A DNA stretch of 64,000 bases from Hirsutella rhossiliensis (lineage: Eukaryota > Ascomycota > Sordariomycetes > Hypocreales > Ophiocordycipitaceae). Below are positions 1 through 12,100 of this stretch, one piece after another. The translations under genes and the position numbers were made by a program. The notes beneath the pieces were generated by a model. That model had not been told where the DNA came from and ran no database searches. It worked only from the letters and a program-made list of their open reading frames with translations. The stretch covers positions 2,604,001 through 2,668,000 of the forward strand of contig NW_025408670.1 of assembly GCF_020360975.1 (NCBI RefSeq), given 5' to 3'. Position 1 is the stretch's first letter. Every line of letters begins with the position of its first letter.

Positions 1-194
1 AAAACGAGAGTGAAGGAGAATGGCTTTCAAAAATGAGACCATGGAGGTGCCCGATGAAGTAGCAGAACGCAGCAACTCGCTTCCCATGCAACTGCTTCAT
101 GCCCGTGTTGACCCTTTCATAAGACGCATTTTGGTGCACCTCGTCGCACGCCGTCAGGGAGGGGGAGGTGGGGAGCAAACGGTGCCCACCGCGT

Positions 195-2185
195 CTAGAC
201 TGTTTGCTGGTTGCTCGATATGGTATTGATTTCGGTGGCCGAGTCGCTTCCCCGGCGAAACGACGATGCCTCGTCCTTCCTCGTCGCGGCCCTCGTATTC
301 TGCAGAGGCCTCGGGTGGCGCTCCAGGGTGAAGAGCGAGACGACAACCATGGCGGCGCAGGCGAGGCCCATGACCTGAATCTGCTGCCCAAATGCCCCTA
401 CGTAGACGGCCTTAACGAGCTCTTGGAGGCGTGGGGGCAGCTGGAGTCCCATTAGGGGCGACCGGTGCAGCATGTCGAGCTGCTCGCCCGTCAAGTCGTG
501 GCCCAGTTGGCGGTTGACGTGCACGTTGAAGAGAACTGTGCAGATCGAGAGCCCGATGCAGCCGCCGAGGACTCGGGCCTGCGCCACGGCGCCCTGGGCA
601 GAGGCTCGAAGGCTGGGTTCCGCCGCAAACATGTTGGTCATGATGGTGGCGGCCGAAAAGGAGAGGCCGACGCCGAGTCCGAAAATGGCTTGGAAGCCGT
701 ACTGGGCCGCCGTGCTTGTGTGCGTCCCTGCAATCGTCGTCATCAGGCCCACGCCCAGGAGTTGAAGACAGGAGGCCGCCACCAGGGTGTAGGACGTGTT
801 GTTTCGTTTGCTCGACAGGGCGCCTCCAAGGAACGAGCCGCTTGCGCACGCGCCGAGGAGCGGAAGGATGTGTACTCCGGCCATGAGTGCCTTCTCGCCG
901 TCGACAATCTGGAAGCGCTCCGGGATGATGATGCAGAGGCTAATGTACGGGAAACCCGTGAGTAGTGTGTTCCTGGACAAGGGGTGAGCAGAGAAGCGCA
1001 AAGTCGAGGGAACGATGTCGGCTTACACCAAGCCGGCAGCATAAACTCGTCTGCACATCAGCCGTATCGGAAAGATGGGCTCGACGCTTCCGAACCGCTT
1101 TTTGTCCAGAAAAACCTCCCAGCCGACAAAGACGATCCAGCAGATTCCCGAGAGCACGAAGGTGCTGACGATTTCAGGGCTGTTCCAGGCAGACGACTGC
1201 GAACCGCCCTGTTGCAGGGCGTACACGAGGAAGCCCGAACTGCAGATGAGCGCTGCACTGCCGATGAAGTCTATGCGGGAAAATCCCCGCCAGGAGAGCA
1301 GGTGAACGGCCTCTTCGCGCGGCCAAAAGTTGGTAATGGCCAGCATCGTTACCAGCCCGCAGGGAATGCTGTACAGATCAGCTGCCCGTCTTTTCCCCTC
1401 TAGTCTGATGGCGAAACGACTCACTTCAGGTTGAAGATCCATCTCCAATCAGAGAGCTGTGAGATGATGCCTCCGAGAAGCGGTCCCAGGACAAAGGCCA
1501 CGGCAAGGGTCGCCCCTATCATGGCACCGACGAGGCTAGGCCGATGTCCAGGCCCAACCTCGACAAGCCCAAGTTGAGTCAAGGTGTACAGCCCGGAAGC
1601 GCCAATCCCCTGAAATGCACGGCACGTAATCCTACCGAGAGTCAGCAAAGATGTAGGCTCACGTGGCCCCAGGGGGTCATCTGTACAGAGCAGTCATATC
1701 CCTGGCGGAAGCACATCCAAGAGAGAATCCCATGAAGATGATCCATGACAAAAGCAACATGTTCCGTCGGCCATATATGTCGCTGAGCTTGGATATGCAG
1801 ACGGAAAAGCCTATGCAGCATCGTGAGCATATGCGGTTTCTTCTCAACTGCTTGTCAAACAAACTGACCCATGTACGTCAAAAGATAGGCCAAGACGATC
1901 CAGGGGGCGTTGACGAAGTCGTTGAGTTCGTGCGATATCGTGACCAAGGAAGTCGACACTATCGAAGTATCGAGACTGGAAAATAACAGACCGACGAGAA
2001 GCCTGCGGGCAGCATGTCAGAAGCGCTGAGCCATGACAGAGGATACTTGGACGTGATGCATACGAAGCCATCACCACAAATTGGCGAACTCCGCTGATGG
2101 GCGGGGAACCATCTTGAGCCGGTGGCCTGGCTAGATCTTTGCCCTGGCAGCCGCGATCGTCTAGCTCAGGCTCCAGACAGGCCAT
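195..2185 (-). CDS. MFS multidrug/secondary-metabolite exporter (DHA2-like, 14-TM type)
   Basis: Six exons: 2185-2064, 2002-1869, 1810-1687, 1631-1425, 1368-1027, 972-195 (568 residues; introns 54-61 nt). The first membrane segment ends in LDTSIVSTSL, the usual TM1 signature of fungal drug/H+ antiporters. The loop 2-3 motif reads KLSDIYGRR, TM4 has CRAFQGIGASG, and the antiporter motif C of TM5 reads GPLLGGII. The second half carries PERFQIV and further hydrophobic segments, and the C-terminus is hydrophilic. The start at MACLEPE is the first ATG that gives a normal cytosolic leader; in-frame ATGs further upstream remain possible. It lies 3.9 kb from the divergently transcribed PKS, so export of the polyketide or self-protection is the natural inference. 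It could instead be a general drug pump. The family call is firm; the substrate is not known. Confidence 0.88.
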
Positions 2186-5100
2186 CTGGCTGAAGGATGG
2201 GTTGGGATAGGACAGAGACAAGCCATGCTCGTTGGCCATTGTCGCTGATCCTTGCTGTCGCCAAGCCAAGACACCTTCTTCCCTTGCCAGTCGGAATCCA
2301 GAACGAATCCAAAAAGGCAAAGAAGCGCCAACAGAATGTGGAGGAGAGGAGATTCAGAGCGCAGCTTAGTGTTAGTTGGGTCTGATGACTTGGCAGTGAA
2401 CAAATTTGAGGACTCTGGCATCAACGAAGAAGCTCCGGATGGCTTTCTTCAACTGGACTCTGACTTCTCGCCCGCCGTGCCGGGATGGCGTGAAGGAGGG
2501 GAAGTAGTTGGTCGGCAGTGTCCTTCGTGGTTGCCTGTCAGTCCTCAGCTGGCCCCGACTTGGACATGGAATCCCATCCTGGGTGGCTAGTTCCCTACAT
2601 ATGGCGGGTCGAACCGGACATGCCGTGAGGAAGGAAAGGAGGGAGGGTGAACAGGCAGATGCAAGCGAAGAAGAGTTGGGTAAAGAAGCTCACACAGACC
2701 TCCAGGCGAGGCACTACCCCCCTCCCCCCCCTTCTTCCCAGGTAACGTAGTTTGAGCAGAGATGTCTTGCTTGCGAGAAAGAAGAGGATTCATCGAATAA
2801 GCATCTGAGACAGGGTCCGGACGAGGTTGTACCCGCACCAACAGGCGGCCATCGTCGGCCTGCAGGTATCCAGGCTCGGCGTCTGCGGGCGGCGTTGGTG
2901 CACACGGACAGCTTCCATGAGGCCGGGACGGACGGGGAGAGGTTGAAATAACCGTGGCACAGCGAGAACTTTGGCGCGCCCGTGGACGGTCCTCCCGGCT
3001 GTATCACCATCCGATGATGCTGATCTGGAGTCTGGCCCAAGGGAGACGGGGGGTTGCTCACATGGCCATGCCTTAGGCGAGACCGCAGTCGGCAGGCCAC
3101 CGATCTCTGCCCAACGTTGCTGCATGCCGAGGAAACGAGATCTGGACACTATTCGACCGGCATTGCTCTTGGGACCCAAGACAGATGTGATCGGCCGGGT
3201 CTCTGGGGTCTGAGTGGACGACGAGGGGCGTTGGAGATGGCACAGAAGTGTAGCAGCGCTCCATGGGAGCTGACGATGGCGTCGAGGATGGGGGTGACAC
3301 ACGATGGCGCATGATGGTTTGAAGGCCTGCTGCTGTGTGCGCCCACCTCATCTTTGCCATCCGGTAACACGGCGCACCAGCACCAAGAACCGAGCAGTTA
3401 GGCAATCGAGGAAAGGATATCCTGAAGGCCTGGATCAGTGTCACCCCGGCCTCGTCTGCCCTGGGTCGGACGAGTTGGCAGACAAGCGACTAACAGATCC
3501 CAGCTGGCGCTTGGAGCTCCCGTTTGGCTCCCATGCCGGGGTCTCCTCGCCTGGCCCGCGCGTCCCCAATGCCGTCGACGGTATCATAAGCCGAGCAGAA
3601 CAAAGAAGGGGCCCCATCAAGGCCCCCCTCGCCCGAGGTCCGTCTGGGCCAGCGTCAGGGACAAGGAGCTCGTGGCATCGGCGCACAAGCTACTGCCGCG
3701 AGAGCCTGATCGGACTGCCCAGGGCTCGTGGCAAGCTGCGGTGCCGCCGGCGATGTGTCCAGAAGCGGTCGGATGCATGGCTCCGTGGTATTGGGTGGTG
3801 GCACAGAGCGGAGCCTTGTCGACGGCTCAGGATCCGCCCGTACAGTGCAGTACGGGCTGGAGGAGTATCTCGCAAGGTTTTTCCTCGGCCCTGGATGCGA
3901 CGGGCTGGCAGCGCGTCGACTTTGGCGGCGAGTTCCCTGGTCTTTGTCAGGGCGAGAGAAACGCACGGGGTCTTTTGCGCTTCTGAGCAAAGGGGCACGT
4001 GACCCGCGCCGACTTCATCCTGTCCCGAGTCGGGTCTTGCTTGCGGCAATGCCGATGTCGATACGCCCTGTCCAGCCGACGGGCCAGGTCGTGGGCACCG
4101 TGGCCTACGTTGAGGAGCAACAGGCTTTCGGGCCGCCGGTTCCCAGCGGAGGATGAATCGTGGGGAAGCAACGGGGGTGAGAAAGAAGAGCAGCATCTGT
4201 ATGTTTGGTCTCCTGGCGCCTCAAGCAGCCACGAGCTATTCCGCCCGCGCAAACGGGGTCTTGGCTCGCAACGTCCAAGCCCTTGGCTGGCCGTTGGATC
4301 TGGCATGCAGTTGGCAAACTGTCAACGTGCTACGCCTCCTGACTCACGGCTGCACTTGGCCGTCTCTGAAAGGCGGCTGCAGCTTCATGTCGCTGAGTCC
4401 GCTTATAGCTATCCCGAGTAAGCGGCTCCTCCACGAAAGTGGCGGCGGCTTTTGGGGGCTCTGCTGCAGCTTCTACGGCTCTAGGAAGCTTCCATACTTA
4501 TCATGACGCTGTCTTGAGCAGTCCACGCTCGTTCAGGGGTCGGGGGCAAGTATCCTGCTCCCTCGCTCTCCCAGGGCAACAACGCGATTCCCAGACTGTG
4601 GGCACTGCAAAGACCTGGACAGGTGAAATAGGCCCGAGTAGAGAGTCCTTGATAAGCAATGAATCCCGGGTGTTTCCGCTGGCCATGAAGATGGAGATAC
4701 AAGCCCGCGCGTCCGTTGGCTCTGCCTTGCTTTACTCTGCATTCGCCAGCCCAGCTGCGGGCTGGGCGGCCAGCAGTGCCGTCTCTCAACCACATGTAAC
4801 AGTAGATGACGAGATGAATGTCCTGACCCCATATATCGACCCGAGTCTCCACTCCTCTGCATGTGGGATAACGTGTGAGGGAGAAGGGGGTGAAATTTGA
4901 CATCTGCAGCCCGCGGCTCTCCCCGTCCCATGTCCTCTGCCATCACAGTCCAGGACCAGTGCCACTCATGTCTCCGAGAGGGAGAGAGCGAGCGAGCGAG
5001 GAAGCCCCGGCCAGGCGGGTCTAGCCGGAGTTTTTCGTTGCTTACACCGGGCCGCATCATCCCCATCGCGCGCACTCCTCTTCCGGGACTCAAGGCAAGG

Positions 5101-5860
5101 ATGCCGGCTCCTTCGTCCTCCTTTTTTTTCCTTGTGGCCTCCCTCGTGTCATGAGACTTGAACACCATCTTTCCAAGACCAGCTGCTGAGCCCCCATGCC
5201 GTGAATCGTCATGTGTCATTGAGGAGTGTGGCCGCCTCCCTCTCCGGTGTTTTCGTCGTTCCCCCCTCCCTCCACCTCTCCGTTGGCCATCCTCGTCCCC
5301 TGACCCTCCTCCCCCCTTGTTCCTTGCCCCCTCTCACCATACGGCCGTCGTCCTTCTATCATATGGAATTGCGCGAGAAAAGTCCCTGTGCGGAGGGCGG
5401 AAGAAGACTCCGACCTCCCCCACCTCCCCTGATTCTACGTTCTGGGCGTCTGCCTTCAACTCCCATATATCTCCACCACCGCCACCGCCACCACCCCTTT
5501 TCTGCTTTCAATCCCCAGCTCTCTGCTCCTATTCCTGGCCGATAGCTTCCCCATAGCGGAGGCTACACATCGTTTTGTCTCAGCCTTGTTCTTGTTCCCT
5601 GGATTCGAGGTCCAGGATCAAGACGGACAGTTACCCACGTATTAGCTGTCAGCCCCGGGCTGCTCCGGTTTGCATCTACTTTCCATTTGGCTACTTTCTC
5701 ATTTTCACTCCCTCGAGGACTTGTTCGGCCTCGATTCAGCCCGGCCTTGGGACGTGCAAACCGAAACGCATAGCGGCTTAGCGAGCATAGCGCTTGGGGT
5801 GGTCAGCCCACATTCACCGAGGCTGTCAGATTCACTCACAAGTGACTGGATTAGCACGGG

Positions 5861-5890
5861 CATCTCGCATGCATCTCGCGGCCATCTCGC
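5861..5890 (+). promoter_or_regulatory. Three CATCTCGC direct repeats with 11-bp spacing in the PKS promoter
   Basis: Copies at 5861-5868, 5872-5879 and 5883-5890 have identical 8-bp cores at a constant 11-bp period, about one helical turn. They lie some 220-250 bp before the PKS ATG and about 40 bp before a TATA-like element. This looks like a multimeric activator site; the factor is unknown. Confidence 0.4.
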
Positions 5891-5930
5891 GGCATGTTCG
5901 GCCTCGACATTTGCCGCCGCACTTCTCCAC

Positions 5931-5937
5931 ATAAAAT
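5931..5937 (+). promoter_or_regulatory. TATA-like element of the PKS gene
   Basis: ATAAAAT lies about 175 bp upstream of the PKS start and is followed by a pyrimidine-rich stretch, the usual layout of a fungal core promoter and leader. Confidence 0.4.
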
Positions 5938-6109
5938 CCAGCCTTTGTTCTCATCAAGCGAGCTTTTGCTCTCCACGCCGAGCTCTCCGTCTTATATCTC
6001 TCTTCACCCTCTTTGCCAGACCCTCACTTGTCTGAGCCAAGCACTCTCTCGGCCTTCCTCCTGCTGCTGACGACGGCCTTTGTTTCCCTCGGGAGTTGCA
6101 ACACCCACC

Positions 6110-9100
6110 ATGGAGGACATTGCGGTCGTCGGCTTGGGCCTCCGCTTCCCTGGAGACGCAACCTCCCCGGAAGAGCTCTGGGGGGTTCTTGAGCGCGCCG
6201 AGTCTCAGTGGTCCGAGTTCCCAGACGACCGTCTCAATATTGACGGTTATTTTCACCCGGGTGGAGATCGCCAAGGCAGTGTGAGTACATGAGACGAACG
6301 AAATCCCCCGACTGAGCCGTCCAAGAGTCTAATCGTCTAGATATCCTTTCGTGGGGCACATTTTCTCAAAGGGGATATTGCCGCCTTCGACTCTCCGGTA
6401 AGCCAGGTCTACTCGCTTCATGCCGATCACACACACATCCTTCCCTCCCTGTGTATGTTCTTTATTGTCTTGTCTGTCATTCAAACTTACTTCTTCATAG
6501 TTCTTCTCAGTCGCAGCCGAAGATGCCAAGGCCATCGATCCTCAGCAAAGGATGCTCCTCGAAGTCTCCTACGAGGCGCTCGAGAGCGGTTCGTCCACCC
6601 GTTCCCAGCACCAACGCTGCTCCGATATGCTGACGCACAAATACCAGCTGGCCTCCGCAAAGAGGACCTCGACGGCAGCGACACAGCAGTCTACGTCGGA
6701 TCCTTCGTCAAAGGTACACAACAACCACCCCTGGCTGTGCTTCTCCATGCCCTGGGTTCCAGCGGCGGAGGCTGACTGGATGTTGTAGACTACGAGCAAA
6801 TCTGCCTTCGCGATCCAGACTGGCAGCCGCGATATGCGGCGACCGGCAATGGCATCGCCATCATGGCCAACCGCATCTCGCACTTCTTCAACTTCCACGG
6901 CCCCAGCATGACCCTTGACACTGGCTGCAGCGGCAGTCTCGTGTCGGTTCACCTGGCCGCACAAAGCCTGCGGAACGGTGAATCCTCCTTGGTACGTTCA
7001 CTCTGGCTAAGCAACTCGTACATGCCATTGCGCTAACGATACTCAGGCCATCGCGGCTGGTTCGGGCATGATCCTGACACCAAATACCATAATGCCCATG
7101 ACGGCTCTCAACTTCCTAAGTCCCGACGGCAAGTGCTTCACGTTTGACGCGCGCGCCAACGGATACGGGAGGGGCGAGGGGATCGGCGTTGTCGTCCTAA
7201 AGCGCATGTCCGACGCGATCCGAGACAACGACACGATCCGGGCCGTGATCCGGGGCACCGCCGTCAACCAGGACGGCCGGACTCCCGGTAAGTCGCACAG
7301 ATCCTGCTCTTTCTTCACTCACAACCTCTATCTGCGCCCATCACTGACCCGCCGTCAGGCATCACGCTGCCAAGCAAGGAGGCCCAAATCTCCAACATAA
7401 CCTCTGTCTATGCGGGAGCCGGACTCGACTTCAGCCAGACGGCGTACGTGGAATGTCACGGCACGGGCACCCAGGCAGGTGACTGGCGGGAGCTCGGGGC
7501 TATTTCCGAGACTCTCGGCGCTGGCAGGCCCGTTGATCGGCCCATTGTCGTCGGGTCCATCAAGCCCAACATCGGTCATCTTGAAGGCGCCGCCGGCGTG
7601 GCCGGGATGATCAAGGGCGTCATGGTGCTCGAGCACGCCAAGATTCCGCCCAATATCAACTTTGAGTCCGGGAACCCGGCCATTGACTTTGAGGACTGGA
7701 GGGTAAAGGTAGGGCAAGCGCCAGCAAGCGGTCGTCCGACATCAAGCATTGCTAACGACAATGCTCAGGTTCCTCAGTCTGTCATGGAGTGGCCGATGGA
7801 GGGCCTTCGTCGGGTGAGCGTCAACTGCTTCGGCTTCGGCGGCACAAACGCCCATGCGATCCTCGACGAGGCTCCCGCCTATCTCTCCGCTCGGGGCTTG
7901 ACCGGCCATCACAGCTCTTTTGACCACGCCGCATCTCCTGTTGAAGAGATGGCTCCTTGCCTGCAGCTGTTCTGCTACTCATCGCACGAGAAGAACGGCG
8001 TACTGCGCATCATCAAGTCCCACCTCGGCTTCTTCGAGGCCCGGCAGCAGGACTGTTCGGCTTCCTCCCTGCGTGACTACGCATACACGCTCGGCTGTCG
8101 ACGATCCAACCTGGAATGGAGAGGCTTTGTCGTGGCCAGCTCGCTGTCGCATCTCGCGTCCAAGGTCCAGGACATGGGCCACGACACTGTTGTGCGCGCC
8201 TCGCGGGACAAGAAGCCCCGTATATGCTTCGTCTTCTGCGGCCAGGGTGCCCAGTGGGCACAGATGGGAAAGCACCTCATGCCGTTCGATGCCTTCCGCC
8301 TCAGCCTCGAGGAGGCCAGCCGATACATGTCCACGGACCTGGGCTCCTCGTTTGATCTCATGGCGGAGATGCTCAGAAACGAGGCGGAAACGTGCATCTC
8401 GCAGGCGCACATATCACAGCCCGCCACGACCGCCGTACAAGTCGCCCTCGTCGACCTCTTCAAGTCCCTTGGCATCTCCCCCCGGCATGTGGTCGGTCAT
8501 TCTTCTGGTGAGATTGCCGCTGCCTATGCCTCTGGCGCCCTGTCGAGGCAGGAGGCGTGGCAGGTCGCCTACTATCGAGGCCTTGCTGCCTCGAGCATGC
8601 CCGTCAGAGCCCCGAAGCTCAAGGGGGCCATGATGGTCGTGGGCATGTCGCACGAGGAGACCGAGGCCTATCTTGCGTCCGTCAACCGGTCGGCCCAGAT
8701 CGCCTGCATCAACAGCCCCCGATCCATCACCATCTCCGGCCAGGCTGAGGCCATCGACTTCATCGACAAGGACCTGCGCAGCAAGAAGACCTTCTGTCGA
8801 GTGCTCAACGTCAACATTGCCTATCATTCCTCTCACATGAAGCTCGTGGCACACGACTACAGGGCATCTCTGGTCCACATCTCGCCGCGCGCGTGCTCTC
8901 CGTCTGTCAGCATGCTCTCTTCGGTCACGGGCAATGCCATCAAGGGCACGGAGCTCGACGCCTCGTACTGGGCCGGCAACATGGTATCTCCCGTGCAATA
9001 TGTCGCCGCCATTCAGGCCTTGATGCAGCGCCCAGTCGAGGAGAGACCGAATATCATCATAGAGCTCAGTCCCCGGGCATCTCTGCGGTCGCCTACCTCG

Positions 9101-12100
9101 GACATTCTGTCCACCGAGACCGGCGACTCGCAACCCACCTATCGCTCAGTCCTTGAGCCCAAGGTGGACGGCGTTGCCGCTCTGCTGGAGCTTGTGGGTG
9201 AGCTCTGGTCTCGAGGATACCCGGTCAACATGAAGGCGGTCCTTGAGCAAGGCTCGCCTCGGAATCCGCCAAAATGCCTCTCGGACCTTCCCCCTTATCC
9301 CTGGAATCACTCCAAGTCGTACTGGCACGAGTCTCACCTGAGCCTAGCCAATCGGTTCAGAGAATATGGCCGGCAGGACCTCATCGGTGCGCCCACTGCG
9401 GATTCCGTGCCGTTTGAGCCCAGATGGCGTGGCTTCCTCCGCGTCTCGGAGAACCCCTGGATCCAGGACCATCAGGTGCAGAAGACCATTGTCTATCCCG
9501 CAGCGGGCATGGTGTCCATGGCCCTCGAGGGCGCCAGGCAGATGAACCGTGCCGGCATCGTGGGCTATGAAATCGCCAACATGCAGATCGAGAGGGCCAT
9601 GATCATTCCAAACACCGCCCATGGCCTGGAGGTCGCCCTGAATATCAAGACGTGTCAAGAGTCGGCCGAGGACGGGCAGGGTTCTGCACCCGTCGAGTTT
9701 TCGATCTATTCGAAGCCGCTCAACCACGAGTGGGAGCGGAATGCCAGAGGCAGTCTGTATTTCAGGACGGGGGCTGGCGGCTGGGACGCCGTCTTCCGGA
9801 CCCGTGACGCCCAGCACAAGACTCTCGACGAGACTTGCACGGAAGCTCTGAAGCCGCGCCAGCTGTACGAGTTCCTCGACACCGTCGGCATGAACTATGG
9901 CCCCCTCTTCCAGAACATCACCGAGATTCGCAAGGGGGGAAACTGCTGCGTCGGCAAGGTTCGTGTGCCGGACACCAAGTCCAAGATGCCCGCCAAGTTC
10001 GAGTTCCCTCATCTGATTCACCCTGCAACCCTCGACTCCATGTTTCAGACCTTGTTCGCCATCGACTCTTCACCAATGGTACCCACATTCATCAAGAGCA
10101 TCTTTGTATCGGCGAATGTCGATGACCCGGATCCCTCTCCCTTTGCCGGCTATGCCGTGGCAGAGCGCACAGGCATCCGAGATTCCGATGCTACCATTGT
10201 CATGACGCGCCCTGGCCCGGTTCCAGCCCGTGTCGTCATTGAGGGCCTTCATCTCACCGGCCTGTCCACTCCGTCTGCCACCGACGGCGGCTTCTTGCCG
10301 AACCACCGCAATCTCTGCACCGAGATTGTCTGGAACCAGGACGCTGCGTTTGCACGCCCGACCACATACGCTGAACAGGTCGCCCTGCTCGCTCACAAGT
10401 ATCCCGCGCTGGCGGTGCTCCAAGTCGGCGGAGGGCCTGCCGTGACCTCGGCAACTCTTGCGATTGTAGCTCCTGGTCGAGACGAGACGCCTCGCCTATC
10501 AAGATACACTGTGGTCCAACGTCCCGGCACGGACGATGCTGAACAGGCTCTGTCTCACGTCAAGGGCACGTCACTCGAGCATTTCTTGGAGGTGAAGAAG
10601 GACTGCTCCGAGCTCCTGGCCGACTATCACCTCATAGTCGCCTTTGCTGACACTGATATTGACGCGGACAGCTTGAAGAAGCACTTGAGAGTCGGCGGCG
10701 TGCTTCTGCACCAGCCAGTTGCAGACACCCATTCGAAGAGCAACGGACATGTAGCGCACAAGAAGTTGCAGGTATCTTCCCAAGTCGAGATGGCCGTCAC
10801 GGACAACCCTCCCATCTCTATGGACGCCTTCCGAAGCCACCCCAAAACTGTTGCTGGGGCAGCTTCTCACGGCGTCGCGGTTCTGTTGCCCGAGGCACCC
10901 AGCGCAGAGGCCCTGGATCTCGCGGCAGGGCTGGTGCAGCAGCTCAGTGAGGGTGAGCCGGGTCTGAGAGTGTCTTCGGTGTCGGTGCAGAAAATTCAGG
11001 ACGATGCGGCGCTGCTTACGGGGAGCATTGTTCTTTCGCTCCTCGACTTTGCCACATCCGACACCGAAGGCCGTTGGGTCTTTGACTGGAACGAATCCGG
11101 CTTCAAAGCTTTCGATGCTGTGCAAAGGTCTGCCAGGGGCATTATCTGGATAACTCGAGGCGCTCACATGAAACCGCTGAACCCCAAGGGCGCGCCAATT
11201 ATTGCGCTGGCCAGGACGCTCATGTCCGAGGACCCCCTGAAGACAATCGTCACCTTGGACCTGGGCGCCCTCTCGCAGCTGGGCCATCCATCCGTCATCC
11301 AAACCGCCGTTTCTGTATTCAGGCGGAGCTTCCAGACCAACCCAGGCTCTGATCCTCGGGAAACCGAGTACGCCGAGGAAGACGGCAAGCTCTACGTGCC
11401 CCGTCTCAGCACCGTCCGGTCCCTGAACCAGCTCATCGAAGGCGACAACCATCACGACGGCCTTGTCCAGACGCCATTCTCCTCTCTCCCGGGCAATGAC
11501 GTTGCACAGTCCGGCCTCTCCCTCACCATTGCAAAACCAGGCATTGCTGATGGGTCACTATACTTCTCTGAGCTTAATCACGCCGAGCTGGGGCCGGATG
11601 ATGTCGAGATCGAATTCGAGAAGGCACCCCTGACCCATCTAGATCTCGACACCGTCATGGGCCGGACCGTCGAGCCAACCATTGGGATGGACGTCGTGGG
11701 TCGTGTGAAGCGGGTTGGACGCAGCGTGACAGGCATCCAGCCCGCGGATTGCGTGGCCGCCTTGGTATCCGGAGGCACGATTCAAAACACGATCCGCGCA
11801 AAAGCAGGGCTCGTGACGAGATACCAGCCCGGCCTGGTGCCCAGCCTTTACGCCAGTGCTTACCATGCAATCATCGACGTCGGGAGGGCCAGACGCGGCC
11901 GAAGGATCCTCGTCCAGGCGGGAGCAAGCGCCTACGGGCTGGCCGCAGTCCAGATGGCGAGATCGGTAGACGCCGAGGTGTTTGCAACGGTCCTCGGGTC
12001 CGAGTCTACACTCCAACGAGAGATTCTTGTTAAATGCGGCGTTCCTGACGATCACATCTTTGACGCCGACTCGGATAGCTTCGTCAAGGCCGTCCAGGCC

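Larger units (their letters stand above)
2186..6109. other. Divergent intergenic region between MFS and PKS
   Basis: No supportable gene. The open frames at about 3.3-4.2 kb are open in several frames and on both strands at once and have no recognisable domain, so I read them as GC-driven. CT-rich tracts rise towards 6.1 kb, as in fungal leaders. A cluster-specific regulator might be expected here and is not seen. Confidence 0.6.

Noticed and set aside
3304..4002. 232-codon frame upstream of the PKS, considered as a pathway regulator
   Set aside because: No zinc-cluster or other DNA-binding motif; other frames over the same DNA are equally open.
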